A stretch of DNA of 64,000 nucleotides from Cryobacterium adonitolivorans (lineage in GTDB: Bacteria; Actinomycetota; Actinomycetes; Actinomycetales; Microbacteriaceae). The stretch's first letter is position 1; the number at the start of each line of letters is the position of its first letter. Below the pieces are notes generated by a model. It had not been told where the DNA came from. It did no database searches and saw nothing but the letters and a program-made list of their open reading frames with translations. Below, piece by piece: positions 1-9,293 of the stretch. The position numbers were made by a program, and so were the translations under genes. The stretch covers positions 16,513 to 80,512 of the forward strand of contig NZ_SOFL01000052.1 in NCBI RefSeq assembly GCF_004402695.1. The letters run 5' to 3'.

Positions 1-28
1 CTTGACCGGGCTGGTCGCTGCACGCCGG

Positions 29-34
29 TAAGAT
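29..34 (+). promoter_or_regulatory. -10 element TAAGAT, leaderless layout
   Basis: TAAGAT followed by exactly six bases and the ATG at 41, so the transcript would start at or next to the start codon. A TTGACC at 2-7 is 21 bases upstream, longer than an ideal spacer. Confidence 0.5.
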
Positions 35-40
35 CGACGG

Positions 41-1090
41 ATGCGCAGGGATAGGGGGTCGGTGAGGCGCGCGCCCACCGGACTCATCCTCGGTGTTGCG
101 CTGGTGGCCGCCGCGTTCGCGATCCGCGCCGCCAGCCCGGCGTTCGCCGGCTGGGGCGTCCCGGACCGCGCCCAGGACACCATCACCCTCGCCTTGAGCG
201 TGATCATCGAATCCGCGCCATTCGTGTTCCTCGGCATCCTGCTGTCCACGGTGGTCCAGGTCTGGCTGCCGCACGGCTTCATCACCCGGTTCCTTCCCCG
301 CCAACCCCTGCTTCGCCGGGCCTGCATCTCGCTGCTGGGCATGTTCTTCCCGGTCTGCGAATGCGGCAACGTGCCGCTGGCCCGCGGGTTCATGGTGGGC
401 GGCTTCACGGTGCCGGAATCGATCACCTTCCTGCTCGCGGCCCCCATCCTGAACCCGATCACCATCATCACCACCCACCAGGCCTTCGGCTGGGGAGATG
501 GGATCCTTCTCACCCGCATCGTTGCCGGATTCGTGATCGCGAACGTGATCGGCTGGCTCTTCAGCCGCCACCCGAACCCGGACAGCCTCCTCACGCGCAC
601 CTTCTCGGCTTCCTGCGCCGTGCCGGGCGTCTCCGGGCACGACAATGATCAGCATGAGGGACACAGCCACCCGCCCGGTGCCCGTCCGGGCCGCATCGAG
701 CGTTCGGTGGACCTATTCACCCGCGAGACCGCGGTGATCATGCCCGCCCTGTTTCTCGGATCGCTGATCGCGGCGCTCACCCAGGTCTTCGTGCCGCGGT
801 CGGTGCTGCTGGCGCTGGGCAGCAACCCGGTCTGGTCGGTGCTGGCCATGATGGCCCTGGCCTTCATCGTCGCGGTCTGCTCCAATGTCGACGCCTTCTT
901 CGTGCTGTCGTTCGGCAGCACCTTCATGCCGGGCGGTATCGCCTCCTTCCTCACCTTCGGAGCCATGATCGACGTCAAGATGCTCGCGCTGATGCGCACC
1001 ACCTTCACCACCCGCACCCTCGTGCAGATCACCGCCCTGGTGGCCCTGATGAGCGCGGCCGCTGGCCTGCTGGTGAACTATGTCGCCTAG
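41..1090 (+). CDS. Permease, UPF0718/DUF318 family (probable metal export)
   Basis: A 349-residue polytopic membrane protein. It carries the family hallmarks PVCECGNVPLARG (Cys106 and Cys108) and AVCSNVDAFF in the second half. A His/Asp-rich cytosolic-type loop at about residues 200-210 (HDNDQHEGHSH) separates the two membrane halves and could bind a divalent metal. The family is a putative permease often paired with a DUF1980 protein, as here: the next gene overlaps it by 11 nt. Homologous pairs in other bacteria are linked to zinc or copper handling, but the substrate is inference. No Shine-Dalgarno is visible; the start fits a leaderless transcript. Confidence 0.85.
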   Translation: MRRDRGSVRRAPTGLILGVALVAAAFAIRAASPAFAGWGVPDRAQDTITLALSVIIESAPFVFLGILLSTVVQVWLPHGFITRFLPRQPLLRRACISLLGMFFPVCECGNVPLARGFMVGGFTVPESITFLLAAPILNPITIITTHQAFGWGDGILLTRIVAGFVIANVIGWLFSRHPNPDSLLTRTFSASCAVPGVSGHDNDQHEGHSHPPGARPGRIERSVDLFTRETAVIMPALFLGSLIAALTQVFVPRSVLLALGSNPVWSVLAMMALAFIVAVCSNVDAFFVLSFGSTFMPGGIASFLTFGAMIDVKMLALMRTTFTTRTLVQITALVALMSAAAGLLVNYVA

Positions 1091-1919
1091 AGCCGTATCG
1101 CGTGGCACCACCCCACGTAAGACGCCGCGCACCGACGGGCTTTCCCGCTACCTCGCCGAGCGTTGGCGCGGCATCGGACTGAGCCTGGTAGTCGTGGTGG
1201 CCACCCTCTGGCTCGGCGCCACCGGGCAGCTCGGGTTGTACATCCACCCGCGTTACTTCATCTTCACGACGGTGATGGCCGGGCTCGGACTCGTCTTCGT
1301 CGTCGCGAGTTTCGCGTTTCGCACCCGGCCGGCCGACGAGTCCCGGCCGGCCGGCCGTCCGACCGGCGACCGCACGACCGCCGGGCGCCGGGCCCTCGCG
1401 CTCGGCGGAAGCGCCGCGCTGCTCACCTTCGCCGCCGTCGCGGTTCTGGGCCTGCCGCCGGCCACCCTGACCAGCGCCACAGCCATCCAACGCGAGGTCA
1501 ACTCCGGCGGGCTGGACAGCGAGGCAGCCGCCGAGGAGGCGGCCGACCTGGTGGGCACCGGCGATTACGACCGCCTGAGCGTGAAGGAATGGGTGTCGCT
1601 CCTGGCCCAGTCCGAGGACCCCGCCCTCTACGCGGACAAGACGGCCAGCATCACCGGCTTTGTGCTGCCGGACGCCGCAGACCCCGACAACGTCTTTTAC
1701 GTGGCCAGGTTCGTGGTCACCTGCTGCGCCGTGGACGCCCAGCCCATCGGAGTGGCCGTGTACCAGCCGGGCTGGCAGGCCAGCTACGACACCGACGACT
1801 GGGTACAGGTGAGCGGCACGTTCATGAGCAACCCGAGCTCCCGATCCGCCGACAGCCTCGCCGTGCTGCCCACTACCATCGAGCCCGTCGACCAGCCGAG
1901 CGACCCATATGTCTACTGA
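1080..1919 (+). CDS. DUF1980 / TIGR03943 family permease partner subunit
   Basis: 279 residues. Membrane segments lie at about residues 32-49, 60-78 and 104-122, with the conserved HPRY motif at 56-59 after the first. A soluble C-terminal domain contains a conserved CC pair (215-216) followed by DAQPIGVAVY, typical of the family. It forms a two-component system with the upstream permease, overlapping it by 11 nt and the next gene by 11 nt, so the three genes are translationally coupled. In Bacillus the equivalent pair YcgR/YcgQ belongs to the zinc regulon. A role in metal homeostasis is therefore likely, but the transported ion cannot be read from sequence. Confidence 0.85.
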   Translation: MSPRAVSRGTTPRKTPRTDGLSRYLAERWRGIGLSLVVVVATLWLGATGQLGLYIHPRYFIFTTVMAGLGLVFVVASFAFRTRPADESRPAGRPTGDRTTAGRRALALGGSAALLTFAAVAVLGLPPATLTSATAIQREVNSGGLDSEAAAEEAADLVGTGDYDRLSVKEWVSLLAQSEDPALYADKTASITGFVLPDAADPDNVFYVARFVVTCCAVDAQPIGVAVYQPGWQASYDTDDWVQVSGTFMSNPSSRSADSLAVLPTTIEPVDQPSDPYVY

Positions 1920-3420
1920 GCTGGGATCTTCAGGCCCGACGACACCCGAGCCGGCACCCGCAGCCGCGACCCGGCGGTTCCGCCGTACCCTCGCGGTCCT
2001 GCTCACCGGCCTGACCGTGCTGTGCCTGGCGCTCGTGGCTGTCAACGTGTTCAACGGGCCCCGTCTGACCGGTTCACACGTGGACGCGAGCGCGGTCGTC
2101 ACGGCGGCCAACCAGCGGCTGGTGCTCGACACGAACCAGCAGCTCGCCGACGTCGGCGCGGACCAGGTCACCGTCAGTCCCGCCGTCGTGGTGGACGTGC
2201 AGACCAGGAACGACTCCATCGTGATCGTCTTTCCCCAGCCGCTCGCCTACGACACCGAGTACACGGTGGCGGTGATCGACGTCACCGGCCCGTTCGCGGA
2301 CAGGTCGAGCGACCTGGCCGTCACCTTCCACACCGACGAAGCACCGTTCTACCTGCTCAGCCGGTCCCCGGCCCAGCCCGGTGAGTCGACCAAGGCGCCG
2401 GACCGGATTGTGCGCACAACCGTGGGATCGGCCGAGACCAGCGTCGCGTTCAGCGCCCCGTACATCCAGTCGTTCGTTCCCGTTGGTGAGGAACTCGTGG
2501 TGGTCGCCCTCGCCGACGACCTCAGCAACACGCTCAGCCTGGTGGACCGCGACGGCCGCGCCGCGGAACTCACCCTGCCCGGCACGGGGACGGTGCACGA
2601 TCTGCAGGCCTCCTCGTCCTCGAGCACCGTCGGCTTCCGCTTCAGCAGCGCCCCTGGGGCGGCCGGGCACGTCTACGACAACACCCTGTTCCTGCTCGAC
2701 CTCACCCGCGGCACCGTCGATACGGTGGCCGGTCTCGATGGCGAGCCCGTGCAGGCCATCGCCTGGGGTTTCATGGCCAACCGTGCCGAGGTCGTGGCGC
2801 AACTCTTCGACACCACCCTGCTCCTGATCGACCCCCGCGTGGACGGCGTAGCCGTGCCCGATGACACCGTGCCCGATGACACCGTGCCCGATGACGCGGT
2901 GCCCGATGACGCCGTGCCCATCCCGATCGGCCAGTTCCCCAACCTCAACGCGTTCGCCCCCGACGGGTTGCGCATTGCCGTGTCCGATCAGGACAACCAG
3001 TACATCCTCGACCTTTCCACGGGTGCCGAAGCGGCGATCGTGAGGGATGTCGCCGGCACCACGCCATACACCGCTGAACTGCGCTTCCTCACCGGGGGAG
3101 AGGGGTACGTGCAGAGGGTCGCCGAATTCGACCAGGCGACCGGGCGGGTGCGGCAAACGCTCATCCTCGTCACGGGCGACCCGGCCGCCCCGACGACCCG
3201 ACCGGTCTACGAACCGGTGCTGCCGAACGAGACCATCGTGGGATTCACCATCTCACCCAACGACCAGTACCTGGCGATCCAGACCGTGCCGAACGGTCAA
3301 ACCCAGGTGACGGATGGCTACCCCGTCGACCCGCAGGCAACCACGGCGACGACACTCTTCGTGGAGCTCGCGACCGGGGCCATCAGCCGGAGCATCGTGG
3401 GCATCGACGCTACCTGGTGA
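1909..3420 (+). CDS. Membrane-anchored Ig-like / beta-propeller-like protein, unknown function
   Basis: 503 residues. A short cytoplasmic N-terminus is followed by one membrane helix (about 27-48). Next comes a region resembling a bacterial Ig-like domain (about 55-145, ending VTFHTDEAPF). The long exposed C-terminal part is rich in repeated short beta motifs that look like propeller blades (for example YILDLSTGAEA, YLAIQTVPNG). A VPDD-T/A pentapeptide repeat interrupts it at about residues 316-335. It overlaps the DUF1980 gene and is co-transcribed with the permease pair, suggesting a cell-surface sensor or chaperone for that system. I do not recognise a named family for the whole protein. 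Confidence 0.7.
   Translation: MSTELGSSGPTTPEPAPAAATRRFRRTLAVLLTGLTVLCLALVAVNVFNGPRLTGSHVDASAVVTAANQRLVLDTNQQLADVGADQVTVSPAVVVDVQTRNDSIVIVFPQPLAYDTEYTVAVIDVTGPFADRSSDLAVTFHTDEAPFYLLSRSPAQPGESTKAPDRIVRTTVGSAETSVAFSAPYIQSFVPVGEELVVVALADDLSNTLSLVDRDGRAAELTLPGTGTVHDLQASSSSSTVGFRFSSAPGAAGHVYDNTLFLLDLTRGTVDTVAGLDGEPVQAIAWGFMANRAEVVAQLFDTTLLLIDPRVDGVAVPDDTVPDDTVPDDAVPDDAVPIPIGQFPNLNAFAPDGLRIAVSDQDNQYILDLSTGAEAAIVRDVAGTTPYTAELRFLTGGEGYVQRVAEFDQATGRVRQTLILVTGDPAAPTTRPVYEPVLPNETIVGFTISPNDQYLAIQTVPNGQTQVTDGYPVDPQATTATTLFVELATGAISRSIVGIDATW
2854..2913 (+). repeat. 15-nt tandem repeat, 4 units (VPDDT/VPDDA)
   Basis: Four units of GTGCCCGATGACRCS in frame within the Ig-like protein gene, followed by a partial fifth (GTGCCC). 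The first two units are identical; the other two differ at the last codon. Confidence 0.9.
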
Positions 3421-3426
3421 GGAACG

Positions 3427-3690
3427 TCAGCGGTCCTTGCCGCGGACGCGCAGCCCGCTCGCCCGCAGCCGGGTGACCAGTCCGCGGAAGTCGACGGGCT
3501 CCGCTCCGGCCGCCACCAGGGCGTCGTAGCGTTCCAGGGGCACGTCGTAGTGGTCCAGATCGAATCCGCGCCGGGGGATGCCCTGGGCGGCCGCGAAGGC
3601 GTGCAACTCCTCGAGCGAGGAGTCGCTGACCAGGTGCGACCAGAGCGTGCCGTGCGCCGGCCAGGCCGGCTGGTCGATCAGTATGCCCAT
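3427..3690 (-). CDS. DUF4031 domain-containing protein
   Basis: 87 residues beginning MGILIDQPAWPAHG and continuing with HLVSDSSLEELHAFA and GFDLDHYDVP, the pattern of the short actinobacterial DUF4031 family of unknown function. The start is set by family similarity and by a TACACT -10 six bases upstream of the ATG. A much longer open frame continues upstream across the L21 region but has no support. It converges on the propeller gene with only 6 nt between stop codons and no obvious hairpin. Confidence 0.8.
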   Translation of the reverse strand: MGILIDQPAWPAHGTLWSHLVSDSSLEELHAFAAAQGIPRRGFDLDHYDVPLERYDALVAAGAEPVDFRGLVTRLRASGLRVRGKDR

Positions 3691-3696
3691 GCTGAA

Positions 3697-3702
3697 AGTG
3701 TA
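3697..3702 (-). promoter_or_regulatory. -10 element TACACT, leaderless layout
   Basis: On the minus strand TACACT, then six bases, then the DUF4031 ATG at 3690. It supports the short 87-residue start. Confidence 0.5.
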
Positions 3703-3778
3703 TGGACAATCCCGGCCCTCAGCGTGGACCTCGGCGGCACCCTCGAACCGAAGGCGCGACACGCCCTCTCGAGATGGT

Positions 3779-3807
3779 TTGACCGGGGCAATCCGATCCG
3801 CTAAAGT
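3779..3807 (+). promoter_or_regulatory. Sigma-70-type promoter for rplU-rpmA
   Basis: TTGACC (3779-3784), a 17-base spacer and TAAAGT (3802-3807). Transcription from about 3814 would give a 5' leader of roughly 138 nt before the rplU GTG, long enough to hold a ribosomal-protein autoregulatory structure, although I do not see a known L21 leader fold. Confidence 0.65.
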
Positions 3808-3951
3808 CGAGTGTTGGTGTGCGAAGGACTCTGTCCACGTAGCGCCCAAGGTTTTCTGAAGTGACATGGTCCGACTTGGTTCATGTGCACTCGGTAACTT
3901 TCCATCATAGGAATCGGAGCCCCCGGGGTTCCCCAGAGATAGGTACGTAAA

Positions 3952-4260
3952 GTGGTTTACGCAGTTGTGCGCGCCGGTGGGCGGCAGGAGAAGGTAGAGG
4001 TCGGGACCATCGTAACGATGGACCGAATCAAGGCTGACAAGGACGGCAACGTCGAGCTGGCCGCCGTGCTTCTCGTCGACGGCGACAAGATCACCTCTGA
4101 CTCGACGTCGCTGGCCAACGTCAAGGTCACCGCCGAGGTCCTCAACGACCTTCGCGGCCCGAAGATCGTCATCCAGAAGTTCAAGAACAAGACCGGTTAC
4201 AAGAAGCGTCAGGGGCACCGTCAGGAGCTCACTCGCGTTCAGGTCACCGGCATCGCCTAG
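3952..4260 (+). CDS. rplU: 50S ribosomal protein L21
   Basis: 102 residues, the normal length. It starts at GTG ([19 protein letters not shown]) and ends in the characteristic basic block [15 protein letters not shown] that binds 23S rRNA. It is the first gene of the rplU-rpmA unit, 18 nt before rpmA, and is preceded by a good promoter and a long leader. In many relatives the gene before rplU encodes RNase E/G; here that place is taken by an opposing DUF4031 gene, so rplU heads its own transcript. Confidence 0.98.
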   Translation: MVYAVVRAGGRQEKVEVGTIVTMDRIKADKDGNVELAAVLLVDGDKITSDSTSLANVKVTAEVLNDLRGPKIVIQKFKNKTGYKKRQGHRQELTRVQVTGIA

Positions 4261-4278
4261 GCCCGAGGAGAATAACAA

Positions 4279-4536
4279 ATGGCACACAAAAAAGGTGCGA
4301 GTTCCACTCGCAACGGTCGTGACTCCAACGCACAGCGCCTCGGCGTGAAGCGCTTCGGTGGTCAGGTTGTCGGCGCGGGCGAGATCATCGTCCGTCAGCG
4401 TGGCACCCACTTCCACCCCGGCGTGAACGTCGGCCGTGGCGGCGACGACACTCTCTTCGCCCTCGAAGCCGGCTCGGTCGAGTTCGGTGCCAAGGGTGGC
4501 CGTAAGGTCGTCAACATCGTGGTGGCTGCCGCTTAG
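4279..4536 (+). CDS. rpmA: 50S ribosomal protein L27
   Basis: 85 residues with the canonical start [20 protein letters not shown], whose N-terminal tail reaches the peptidyl-transferase centre, and the conserved [23 protein letters not shown] stretch. A clear ribosome site, GAGGAG, lies just upstream. The gene is followed by a stem-loop with a T-rich tail, so the ribosomal pair can terminate before obgE. There is no N-terminal cleavage extension as in Firmicutes. Confidence 0.98.
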   Translation: MAHKKGASSTRNGRDSNAQRLGVKRFGGQVVGAGEIIVRQRGTHFHPGVNVGRGGDDTLFALEAGSVEFGAKGGRKVVNIVVAAA

Positions 4537-4556
4537 GCATCCACACAGCTTTTCAG

Positions 4557-4595
4557 CATGAGGGCGGGCTTCGGCTCGTCCTCATGTTTGTTTGT
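4557..4595 (+). terminator. Intrinsic terminator after rpmA
   Basis: A 13-bp stem (allowing two G-U pairs) from 4557 to 4586 closed by a TTCG tetraloop and followed by TTTGTTTGT. It lies between rpmA and obgE and would set the ribosomal-protein to obgE transcript ratio. Confidence 0.75.
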
Positions 4596-4620
4596 ATCGC
4601 CACCTGAAAGGGGCATTCCC

Positions 4621-6204
4621 ATGGCCACGTTCGTTGACCAAGTCACGCTGCACCTGCGAGCGGGCAACGGAGGAAACGGTTGTGTCTCGGTCAAACGCGA
4701 GAAGTTCAAGCCTCTCGCCGGCCCCGATGGCGGAAACGGCGGCAACGGTGGCGACATCGTGCTCGTGGCCGACCCGCAGGTGACGACACTGCTCGCGTTC
4801 CACCGTTCACCGCACCGCAGCTCCGCGAACGGCGGCCCCGGCATGGGTGACCACCGCAATGGGTACGGCAGCGACATCATCGAGCTGTCGGTGCCGCTGG
4901 GCACCGTTGTCAAGGACGCAGAGGGCAACGAGCTCGCCGACATGACGGAGCCCGGCTACCGCATCGTCGTCGCCGCGGGCGGCCAGGGCGGCCTCGGCAA
5001 CGCCGCGCTCGCCTCCACCAAGCGCAAGGCCCCGGGATTCGCGCTGCTCGGCACCTACGGCTTCGAGGGCGATGTCTACCTCGAACTGAAGACCGTGGCG
5101 GATATCGCGCTCGTCGGATACCCCTCGGCCGGCAAGTCCAGCCTGATCGCCGCCATCTCGGCGGCCCGGCCCAAGATCGCCGACTACCCCTTCACCACTC
5201 TGCAGCCCAACCTCGGCGTCGTGGATGCCGGTGAGGTGCGCTACACCGTCGCCGACGTGCCCGGCCTCATCGAGGGCGCCAGCGAGGGTAAGGGACTCGG
5301 CCTCGAATTCCTGCGCCACGTCGAGCGCTGCACCGCACTGCTTCACGTGCTCGACTGCGCCACCCTCGACCCCGGCCGCGACCCGATCAGCGACCTCGAC
5401 ATCATCCTCGGCGAACTCGCCGCGTACCCGGTGCCCGAGGGCCAGACGCCCCTGCTCGAGCGTCCCCAGCTAATCGCGCTGAACAAGATCGACGTTCCGG
5501 AGGGCCGCGAGCTCGCCGCCTTCGTGAAGGCCGAGCTCGAGGAGCGCGGCTACCGTGTCTTCGAGATCTCCACGGTCAGCCACGAGGGACTTCGCCAGCT
5601 GAACTTCGCCCTGGCCGAGACCGTCGAAGCCGGCCGGATCACCAGCGCCGAAGCCGCGGCGCTTAAGCCGCGCATCGTCATCCGCCCCAAGCCCGTCGAC
5701 GACAGCGGCTTCATCGTGCGCGTCGAAGGTGGCTCGTTCGGCAACATCTTCCGCATCCTCGGCGCCAAGCCCGAACGCTGGGTGCAGCAGACCGACTTCA
5801 AGAACGACGAGGCCGTCGGCTTCCTCGCCGACAGGCTGGCCAAGCTCGGGACAGAGGACGAACTGTTCAAGGCCGGCGCGGTCGCCGGTTCGACCGTCGT
5901 CATCGGCCCGGGCGACGGCATGATCTTTGACTGGGAGCCCACCCTCACCTCTACCGCCGAGCTGATCACCGCCCCTCGTGGCACGGACAGCCGTATGGAC
6001 GACTCCAAGCGCCGCACCAGCAACGAGCGTCGCGAGGAATACCTCAAGCGCATGGACGCCAAGTCCGCCGCGCGCGCCGAGCTCATCCGTGAGCGCGAGG
6101 CCGGCATGTGGTCCACCGGCGAAGAGGAGTACAACGCCGGCGAAGGCGTAGTCACCGAGAACAACGCCGCACGCCGGCGACTCAAGGAGGGAGACTCCGA
6201 ATGA
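4621..6204 (+). CDS. obgE: Obg family GTPase
   Basis: 527 residues, a ribosome-associated GTPase in 50S assembly and stress control. Domains in order: the Gly-rich Obg fold ([17 protein letters not shown]), the G domain with P-loop GYPSAGKSS, switch region [30 protein letters not shown] and NKID, and the C-terminal OCT domain ([19 protein letters not shown]). A charged tail of about 50 residues follows. ATG 4621 is chosen because the family starts there and GAAAGGGG precedes it; an upstream in-frame extension runs through the terminator. Its stop overlaps the proB start as ATGA. Confidence 0.97.
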   Translation: MATFVDQVTLHLRAGNGGNGCVSVKREKFKPLAGPDGGNGGNGGDIVLVADPQVTTLLAFHRSPHRSSANGGPGMGDHRNGYGSDIIELSVPLGTVVKDAEGNELADMTEPGYRIVVAAGGQGGLGNAALASTKRKAPGFALLGTYGFEGDVYLELKTVADIALVGYPSAGKSSLIAAISAARPKIADYPFTTLQPNLGVVDAGEVRYTVADVPGLIEGASEGKGLGLEFLRHVERCTALLHVLDCATLDPGRDPISDLDIILGELAAYPVPEGQTPLLERPQLIALNKIDVPEGRELAAFVKAELEERGYRVFEISTVSHEGLRQLNFALAETVEAGRITSAEAAALKPRIVIRPKPVDDSGFIVRVEGGSFGNIFRILGAKPERWVQQTDFKNDEAVGFLADRLAKLGTEDELFKAGAVAGSTVVIGPGDGMIFDWEPTLTSTAELITAPRGTDSRMDDSKRRTSNERREEYLKRMDAKSAARAELIREREAGMWSTGEEEYNAGEGVVTENNAARRRLKEGDSE

Positions 6205-7007
6205 GCTCCCACGAGCGGGCCCGGATCCCCACAGCGCGGCGAGTCGTTGTGAAGGTCGGGTCGTCATCGATTACGGGTGACAACGTCGATCAGATCGGCC
6301 CGCTGATTGAGACGCTGGCGAAGCTACATGACCGCGGCGCCGAAGTCGTCCTGGTATCCTCCGGCGCGGTCCCCAGCGGGATGCGTCACCTGGGCATGGA
6401 GGACCGACCGACGGATCTGGCCACCAAGCAGGCCGCGGCATCCGTCGGGCAGAATGTGCTCGCTGCCATCTATCAGAAGACTCTCGACCGGCATGGCATC
6501 TCCGCCGGACAGGTGCTGCTCACTGAGGGAGATCTCCTCAACGAGCCGCACCGCAGCAACACACGCCGGGCGGTGAACCGTCTCCTCGACCTGCGCATCC
6601 TGCCGATCGTGAACGAGAACGACACCGTGGCCACCTACGGCCTGAGGTTCGGCGACAACGACCGGCTCGCGGCGATGCTGTCCGTACTGATCCGGGCCGA
6701 CCTGCTGGTGTTGCTGAGCGACGTTGATGCCCTGTACACCAAGCCGCCGCACCTGCCGGGTGCCGAGCGGATCGACGACATCGGCTTCGACCAGGACCTC
6801 GTCGGCATGGAGTTCGGCGGAAGCAACGGGCCAGGCGTCGGCACCGGTGGAGCGAGCACCAAGGTCACGGCGGCCCGCCTGGCGGCGTCCGCAGGAACCG
6901 CCGTGCTCGTCACCGCTGCCGGATTGGCGGGGCCCGCCCTCCGCGGCGAACACGTCGGCACCTGGTTCGAACCCGCGCCGATGGCACCGGGACGGGCGCT
7001 GCTGTGA
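6201..7007 (+). CDS. proB: Glutamate 5-kinase, first tandem copy
   Basis: 268 residues. It phosphorylates glutamate in the first step of proline synthesis. Amino-acid-kinase motifs are intact: [50 protein letters not shown] and [15 protein letters not shown]. It lacks the C-terminal PUA domain found in E. coli ProB, like other short forms. The start is ATG overlapping the obgE stop. A second, clearly paralogous kinase gene follows after 52 nt, so proline synthesis here has two kinases feeding one ProA. Confidence 0.95.
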   Translation: MSSHERARIPTARRVVVKVGSSSITGDNVDQIGPLIETLAKLHDRGAEVVLVSSGAVPSGMRHLGMEDRPTDLATKQAAASVGQNVLAAIYQKTLDRHGISAGQVLLTEGDLLNEPHRSNTRRAVNRLLDLRILPIVNENDTVATYGLRFGDNDRLAAMLSVLIRADLLVLLSDVDALYTKPPHLPGAERIDDIGFDQDLVGMEFGGSNGPGVGTGGASTKVTAARLAASAGTAVLVTAAGLAGPALRGEHVGTWFEPAPMAPGRALL

Positions 7008-7059
7008 CCCGGCCAGCCGTCGCCGCAGCCGGGCTGAGTATGCCTTGGTGCGTGTGTGA

Positions 7060-7869
7060 ATGAGCGTCCTGACCAGGGACGGGGTGTCCGGTGCCCCACG
7101 CATCGTGGTAAAGGTGGGCTCCTCCTCGATTAGCGGCGCCAACGCCGGCCAGATACCGCGGTTGGTCGATGCCCTCGCGGGCGCCCACGGCCGTGGCACC
7201 GAGGTGGTCCTGGTGTCCTCCGGAGCCATCGCCACCGGGATGCCGTACCTGCAGCTCGACGAGCGTCCCACCGATCTGGCCACCCAGCAGGCCGCGGCCT
7301 CCGTGGGTCAGAATCTGCTCGTGTTTCGCTACCAGGAGAGCCTGGACCGTTACGACATCGTCGCCGGGCAGGTTCTGCTGACCGCGGGGGACCTGGAGAA
7401 TCCTTCCCACCGAAGCAATGCCCGACGGGCAATGGACCGTCTCCTGGGGCTGCGTATCCTGCCGATCGTCAACGAGAACGACACCGTCGCCACTCACGAG
7501 ATCCGGTTCGGTGACAACGACAGGCTCGCCGCCCTCGTCGCCACCCTTGTCAGGGCCGACCTGCTCGTGCTGCTCAGCGACGTGGATGCGCTCTACACCC
7601 GGCCTCCACACCTGCCCGGCGCCGAACGGATCGAGCGTGTTGCCCTCGGCGACACCCTTCCCGGCGTCGTATTCGGCTCCTCCCGGTCCGGGGTGGGAAC
7701 GGGCGGCGCCGGCACCAAGGTGTCCGCCGCCCGGATCGCCGCTGAGGCCGGAACCGCGGTCCTGGTGACGTCGACGGCGCTGGTCGCCGAGGCCCTCCGC
7801 GGCGACCGGATCGGCACCTGGTTCGAGCCCGCCGACCCGGCAAGCGTGCGGCGGCCTGCCTTAGGCTGA
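7060..7869 (+). CDS. proB: Glutamate 5-kinase, second tandem copy
   Basis: 269 residues, alignable along its whole length with the preceding copy and keeping every kinase motif: [50 protein letters not shown] and GTGGAGTKVSAARIA. The termini and the region after the [15 protein letters not shown] block differ most. It also lacks a PUA domain. Neither copy shows a lost catalytic residue, so both are probably active. The difference may lie in feedback inhibition, expression or heteromer formation. It lies 4 nt before proA. Confidence 0.93.
   Translation: MSVLTRDGVSGAPRIVVKVGSSSISGANAGQIPRLVDALAGAHGRGTEVVLVSSGAIATGMPYLQLDERPTDLATQQAAASVGQNLLVFRYQESLDRYDIVAGQVLLTAGDLENPSHRSNARRAMDRLLGLRILPIVNENDTVATHEIRFGDNDRLAALVATLVRADLLVLLSDVDALYTRPPHLPGAERIERVALGDTLPGVVFGSSRSGVGTGGAGTKVSAARIAAEAGTAVLVTSTALVAEALRGDRIGTWFEPADPASVRRPALG
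7862..7867 (+). promoter_or_regulatory. -10 element TAGGCT inside the 3' end of the second proB
   Basis: TAGGCT, six bases, then the proA ATG at 7874. It overlaps the last codons and stop of the upstream kinase and could give proA a separate leaderless transcript. Confidence 0.4.
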
Positions 7870-7873
7870 GGGC

Positions 7874-9187
7874 ATGTCGCAGTCCCCTCCAGCCTCCGTC
7901 CTGCCCGGTTCCGCTCCCGACGCCGCCGGCGTCCCGTTCGACGGCTCCTTCACGGCCCTGCTCGACGCGGGCCGTGCGGCCTCCCTCGCGCTGGCGTCCG
8001 CGCCGACGCAGGTGAAGAACCAAGCGCTCCGCGGAGTCGCCGTGGCGTTGCGCGAGAACGTGGCGGAGATCGTCGCCGCCAATGCCCTCGACCTGGCCGC
8101 CGGAGCCCGGAACGGCCTCACCGCCGGCCTTCTCGACCGGCTGAGCCTGGACGATGCGCGCATCCGGTCTCTGGCCGACGCTGTCGACGAGATAGAAGCG
8201 CTGACCGACCCGGTCGGCCAGGTCGTGCGCGGCAGCAGCCTGGCCAACGGCGTCAAGATCAGCCAGGTTCGCGTACCGTTCGGCGTCGTCGGGGTCATCT
8301 ACGAGGCACGTCCGAACGTGACCGTGGACATCGCCGCGCTGGCACTCAAGAGCGGGAATGCCGCCGTACTGCGAGGCGGCTCCGCCGCCGAGAACTCGAA
8401 CCGGGTGCTCGTCGCCCTGATCCAGGGGGCCCTGGTCGCCGCCGGCCTGCCGGGGGAGTCCGTGCAGACCATCGACCCGTTCGGACGGGCCGGGGCGACG
8501 GCGCTGATGCAGGCCCGCGGCCAGGTCGACGTGCTGATCCCGCGCGGCAGCGCCGGGCTGATCCAGGCCGTCGTTTCCGAGTCGACGGTGCCCGTGATCG
8601 AAACCGGGGCCGGTGTCGTGCACATCTTCCTGGACGCCTCCGCCAACGAGCAGTGGTCAGCGGACATCGTGCATAACGCCAAGGTGCAACGGCCCAGCGT
8701 CTGCAACGCCGTAGAGACCGTCCTCGTGCATGAGCAGGCCGCCAGCCGGGTGCTGCCCGGGGTGCTGGCGAAGCTCGCCGGCGCGGGCGTCACCATCCAC
8801 GGCGATGCCGCGGTCCGAGCTCTGTACCCGGCGGCCGTTCCCGCGACCGACGAGGACTGGGCAACCGAATACATGAGCCTGGACGTGTCTGTCGCCGTGG
8901 TGGCCGACCTCGACGCCGCGATCGCCCATATCCGTCGGTATTCGACCGGGCACACCGAATCGATCATCACCAACGACATCGTCAACGCGGAGCGCTTCCT
9001 CAACGAGGTCGACTCGGCCGCGGTGATGGTCAACGCGTCCACCCGGTTCACCGACGGCGGCGAGTTCGGGTTCGGCGCCGAGGTCGGGATCTCCACCCAG
9101 AAGCTGCACGCTCGCGGACCGATGGGCTTGCCGGAGCTCACCAGCACCAAGTGGATCGTGCGCGGCACCGGCCAGATCCGCGTCTAG
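7874..9187 (+). CDS. proA: Glutamate-5-semialdehyde dehydrogenase (gamma-glutamyl phosphate reductase)
   Basis: 437 residues. It reduces gamma-glutamyl phosphate with NADPH in the second step of proline synthesis. Family motifs include VPFGVVGVIYEARPNVTVD, LRGGSAAENSN, the nucleophile region KVQRPSVCNAVETVLVHE and the C-terminal GEFGFGAEVGISTQKLHARGPMG. An extended Ala/Ser-rich N-terminus of about 30 residues precedes the conserved part. It follows the second proB by 4 nt and has no good Shine-Dalgarno, consistent with coupling or with the -10 at 7862. Confidence 0.96.
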   Translation: MSQSPPASVLPGSAPDAAGVPFDGSFTALLDAGRAASLALASAPTQVKNQALRGVAVALRENVAEIVAANALDLAAGARNGLTAGLLDRLSLDDARIRSLADAVDEIEALTDPVGQVVRGSSLANGVKISQVRVPFGVVGVIYEARPNVTVDIAALALKSGNAAVLRGGSAAENSNRVLVALIQGALVAAGLPGESVQTIDPFGRAGATALMQARGQVDVLIPRGSAGLIQAVVSESTVPVIETGAGVVHIFLDASANEQWSADIVHNAKVQRPSVCNAVETVLVHEQAASRVLPGVLAKLAGAGVTIHGDAAVRALYPAAVPATDEDWATEYMSLDVSVAVVADLDAAIAHIRRYSTGHTESIITNDIVNAERFLNEVDSAAVMVNASTRFTDGGEFGFGAEVGISTQKLHARGPMGLPELTSTKWIVRGTGQIRV

Positions 9188-9293
9188 GGCCGGTGCCGCT
9201 CGCCAGCGCGGGCGGATGGTCCCGCTAGACTGGTCGCGGTACCGCTGCCGCCCGCCCATGCAGCGCGAAAGAGTAATCCTGAACGGAGATTCC

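Noticed and set aside
3808..3951. A riboswitch or known L21 leader in the rplU 5' region
   Set aside because: The leader is long, but I could not draw a conserved multi-stem fold by eye.
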